Below are positions 61,320 through 64,000 of a stretch of DNA of 64,000 nt, piece by piece (position 1 is the stretch's first letter; every line of letters begins with the position of its first letter). Under the pieces are notes generated by a model. The model did not search any database. It was not told the DNA's origin and saw nothing but the letters and a program-made list of their open reading frames with translations. Source of the DNA: CAXBGS01 sp963975425 (GTDB lineage: Bacteria > Planctomycetota > Planctomycetia > Pirellulales > Pirellulaceae). The stretch is from the NCBI GenBank assembly GCA_963975425.1, contig CAXBGS010000003.1, forward strand, positions 806,001-870,000, written 5' to 3'. The position numbers and the translations under genes were made by a program.

Positions 61320-62669
61320 ATGTACAACACTCTGTATCTTCCCGAACTTCGCGAGATGTTGGCCGGTGACAACCGTGCCGAGCTAGAGGAATTCTGCACG
61401 ACGCTGAACGCCGGGCGGACCGCAGAGTTCATGGAAGGACTCAGCGACGCAGAAATCTGGCGCGTGTTGCAATACGCCGAACCGGATCGCCGATCAGAAA
61501 TCTTTGGGTATTTCGCCGAAGAACGCCAGTTGGCGATGTTGGCAAGCCACGATCCGGCGCAAGTCGCCGAACTGGTGGAAGAAATTCCACCGGATGACCG
61601 TGTCGACTTGCTGCAAGAACTTGAGCCCGGACGTGTCGACGAAATCTTGCCGCTGTTGCCGGTCGAGGACCGCCGCGATATCCAGCGGTTGCAGTCGTAT
61701 CCGGAAGAAACCGCCGGCGCGATGATGACATCCGACGTCGCCAAGCTGACCGAAAAACTTTCGGTTCGCGAGGCCCTGGATGAACTTGCCCGCCAAGCCA
61801 GCGACTTGGAAACGATCTATTACCTGTATGTCGTTGACGAAGACTGTTTGCTGCGCGGGATCGTGTCGACCAGACAACTGGTATCGTCGCTTCGTCATCC
61901 CGAGCGCACCTTGGGTGAAATGATGGAGACCGACGTGGTCGTCGCTCAGGTGTTGGAAGATCAAGAATCGGTCGCCGCGAAAGTCGAAAGGTTCAACCTG
62001 CTGGCGATTCCCGTCGTCGACGCAGGGCGTCAATTGGTCGGAATCATCACGCACGATGATGTGATCGATGTCGTCCGCGAAGAATTGGCCGAAGACGCAC
62101 AGCGGATCGCCGCGGTCGCTCCGCTGGAGGACGACTACTTGCGCATCGGGCTGTGGACGCTTTCTTGGAAACGCGGACTGTGGCTGACGATTCTGTTTTT
62201 CGCCGCCTTACTGACTGCGTTCGCACTGCGGCACTATGAAGTCGAACTCGAAAAATTCGCCTGGCTGGTCTGGTTCATTCCATTGATCATCAGCGCCGGC
62301 GGCAACTCGGGCAGCCAGTCGGCCACGCTGGTGATCACGGCAATGACTAGCGGCGAAGTCAAATTCTCGGACTTCGGCCAGGTCGTCAGACGCGAATTCA
62401 TCGTGTCGCTGGCGCTGGGCGGATTCTTGGCATTGATCGGATTTCTGGTCGCGCTGTTCATCGCTCCGAGTCAACGCGATGCGGTCGTGATTCCCATCAC
62501 ACTGCTGTCGGTGATCCTGTGCGGTTGCCTGTGCGGAGCGGTCCTGCCACTTTTCTTCAAGCGGATGGGGCTGGACCCGGCCATGATGAGCAACCCGTTT
62601 GTCGCGGGAATTGTGGATATTTTGGGCATCGTGATCTACATCAACGTCGCCCGCGTGATCCTGGGCTGA
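61320..62669 (+). CDS. mgtE: Magnesium transporter MgtE
   Basis: 449 residues from the ATG at 61320. N-terminal helical superhelix (LREMLAGDNRAELEEF through LEPGRVDEILPLLP), then a CBS pair (TSDVAKLTEKLSVREALDEL through GIITHDDVIDVV), then five membrane helices with GGNSGSQSATLVITAMTSGE, the signature lining the Mg2+ pore. CBS and N domains sense intracellular Mg2+. A short hairpin and a direct repeat fill the 69-base gap after efp. An M-box riboswitch does not fit in that space. Confidence 0.95.
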   Translation: MYNTLYLPELREMLAGDNRAELEEFCTTLNAGRTAEFMEGLSDAEIWRVLQYAEPDRRSEIFGYFAEERQLAMLASHDPAQVAELVEEIPPDDRVDLLQELEPGRVDEILPLLPVEDRRDIQRLQSYPEETAGAMMTSDVAKLTEKLSVREALDELARQASDLETIYYLYVVDEDCLLRGIVSTRQLVSSLRHPERTLGEMMETDVVVAQVLEDQESVAAKVERFNLLAIPVVDAGRQLVGIITHDDVIDVVREELAEDAQRIAAVAPLEDDYLRIGLWTLSWKRGLWLTILFFAALLTAFALRHYEVELEKFAWLVWFIPLIISAGGNSGSQSATLVITAMTSGEVKFSDFGQVVRREFIVSLALGGFLALIGFLVALFIAPSQRDAVVIPITLLSVILCGCLCGAVLPLFFKRMGLDPAMMSNPFVAGIVDILGIVIYINVARVILG

Positions 62670-62898
62670 TGCGTTTCCCCATCGTCGGGACCGCCGTGTC
62701 GCTGGGATGATCGGATTGGTGCGGATTGGTGCGTGCGGATTCTGGCACGACGTTGAAATCTGGCGATCCGCACCACATACTACGACGTTCACGCGACGCC
62801 CCAAAAAGCGATCGACGCCGCAAAGACGTGATTTCAATCACCAGCCTCGCGGCCGAGAGATCTCATTGTCCAAAATTTCGTTGACCCAAGAAATCATT

Positions 62899-64000
62899 AT
62901 GCCACTTCGACACAGCCTGTTACTCGCGTTCACCTTGTCCTGCTTTTGCTCTGCCGGTGCGGCCGAAACACCGAACATCGTCGTCATCATGGCGGATGAC
63001 CTGGGATACGGTGATGTCTCGTGCAACGGAGCGACGGAACTGACAACCCCGCATATCGACAAACTGGCATCGGAAGGCCTGCGATTCACCAGCGGATATT
63101 GCTCGGCATCCACATGCACTCCGACGCGGTACTCGCTGCTGACGGGAACCTATGCGTTTCGTGGCGAACGTACCGGCATCGCGCCACCGAACTCGCCGGC
63201 CATCATCAAGCCTGGCACCGAAACGATTGCATCGATCCTGCGTCGCGCAGGTTACGTGACCGGCGTCGTCGGTAAGTGGCATCTCGGACTTGGCGGGCCC
63301 GATGGTCCCGATTGGAATGGCGATCTGAATCCAGGCCCATTGGAAATCGGCTTTGACTCATGTTTCTTGTTACCGACCACCAATGACCGGGTACCCCAGG
63401 TCTACGTTCAAGACCACCGCGTGTTGAATTTAGACCCGGCGGATCCACTTTGGGTCGGCAAGCAAAAGCCAAGCCCTGATCATCCCACCGGCATCACACA
63501 TCGCGACTCATTAAAGATGGATTGGTCGCACGGGCACAACTCGACAATTCACAACGGCATCAGCCGCATTGGTTTTTACACCGGCGGACACACGGCGCGA
63601 TTCCGCGACGAAGATTTGGCGGACAAGTGGATCGAAAAATCCAACGAGTTCCTGCAGCAGAACAAAGACAAGCCGTTCTTTCTGTTCTTCTCGTCGCACG
63701 ACATCCACGTGCCTCGAATGCCACACGAACGATTCCAAGGGAAAACGAAACTCGGATTCCGCGGCGATGCCATCATTGAATTCGATTGGTGCGTTGGCGA
63801 ACTGATGAAATCGCTGGACGAATTGGGGCTAGCCGAAAACACGCTTGTCGTGTTGTGCAGCGACAACGGCCCGGTGATGGACGACGGTTACGAAGACGGC
63901 GCGCTTGAAAAAGTCGGCAAGCATCGTGCCGGCGGCCAGTTCACCGGCGGAAAGTACAGCGTGTACGAAGGTGGTACACGTACGCCGTTCATCACGCGAT
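62899..64000 (+). CDS. Secreted sulfatase (Cys-type), 3' end outside the window
   Basis: At least 367 residues, truncated by the end of the window. Signal peptide (LRHSLLLAFTLSCFCSAGAA). Metal motif VVIMADDLGYGDVS, formylglycine signature CTPTR with C73, GKWHLGLGG and CSDNGPVMDDGY. An EGGTRTPF block lies just before the window edge. The start ATG at 62899 follows MgtE by 229 bases on the same strand; the gap shows a 10-bp GATTGGTGCG duplication but no gene. Separate from the 16-22 kb sulfatase block. Confidence 0.93.
   Translation, partial: MPLRHSLLLAFTLSCFCSAGAAETPNIVVIMADDLGYGDVSCNGATELTTPHIDKLASEGLRFTSGYCSASTCTPTRYSLLTGTYAFRGERTGIAPPNSPAIIKPGTETIASILRRAGYVTGVVGKWHLGLGGPDGPDWNGDLNPGPLEIGFDSCFLLPTTNDRVPQVYVQDHRVLNLDPADPLWVGKQKPSPDHPTGITHRDSLKMDWSHGHNSTIHNGISRIGFYTGGHTARFRDEDLADKWIEKSNEFLQQNKDKPFFLFFSSHDIHVPRMPHERFQGKTKLGFRGDAIIEFDWCVGELMKSLDELGLAENTLVVLCSDNGPVMDDGYEDGALEKVGKHRAGGQFTGGKYSVYEGGTRTPFITR

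Overview
The window looks like a chromosomal segment of a planctomycete, most likely a Pirellulales/Rhodopirellula-type marine bacterium. The evidence is four secreted Cys-type sulfatases, two DUF1559 pseudopilin-like proteins with H-X9-DG tails, a TIGR03545/TIGR03546-type pair, an ECF sigma factor with a membrane anti-sigma partner, Tat-type leaders, and moderately high GC. No rRNA, tRNA, CRISPR array, insertion sequence or phage gene was recognised. Everything here was read by eye and no database search was run.

Layout. 1-3.0 kb: aldo/keto reductase, a divergent PlsC-type acyltransferase, and a small putative membrane protein. 3.0-11.7 kb: a tightly packed inorganic-carbon operon. It holds DabA, two NuoL/M-type membrane subunits, a SulP transporter carrying STAS and PII-like C-terminal domains, and a beta-carbonic anhydrase. 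12.0-22.4 kb: LepA, a secreted TIM-barrel protein, a ten-loop EF-hand protein, and three sulfatases with an SGNH esterase. 22.4-30.1 kb: RluA-type pseudouridine synthase, the McsB/McsA arginine-kinase pair, TrpE, and the TIGR03545/TIGR03546 pair. 30.5-41.0 kb: a four-gene double-strand-break operon, AddB-AddA-YhaO-YhaN, in which AddA lacks the usual nuclease domain. 41.5-51.3 kb: small lipoprotein, DUF1559 proteins, GMC oxidoreductase, ECF sigma and anti-sigma-like protein, and an NCS2-type permease. 51.5-57.7 kb: NUDIX hydrolase, LarA-like protein, and three envelope proteins, one with an HExxH motif. 57.8-64 kb: duplicated ABC-2 permease, EpmB divergent from EF-P, MgtE, and the start of a fourth sulfatase that runs off the window.

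How the parts fit. The carbon operon would couple a cation gradient (NuoL/M-like subunits) to vectorial CO2 hydration (DabA). It adds bicarbonate or sulfate uptake (SulP), possibly gated by the fused PII-like domain, and CO2/HCO3- equilibration (carbonic anhydrase). The repair operon puts two different end-processing machines under common expression. EpmB beside EF-P, whose Lys34 is conserved, points to beta-lysylation of EF-P. The sulfatase/esterase block fits degradation of sulfated, acetylated algal polysaccharides.

A recurrent feature is short perfect or near-perfect tandem duplications (units 15-24 bp, 2-4 copies). They lie in intergenic gaps, across stop codons, and in frame inside disordered protein linkers. 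Several convergent or 3' gaps carry strong hairpins without a U-tract, which may be this lineage's transcription ends.
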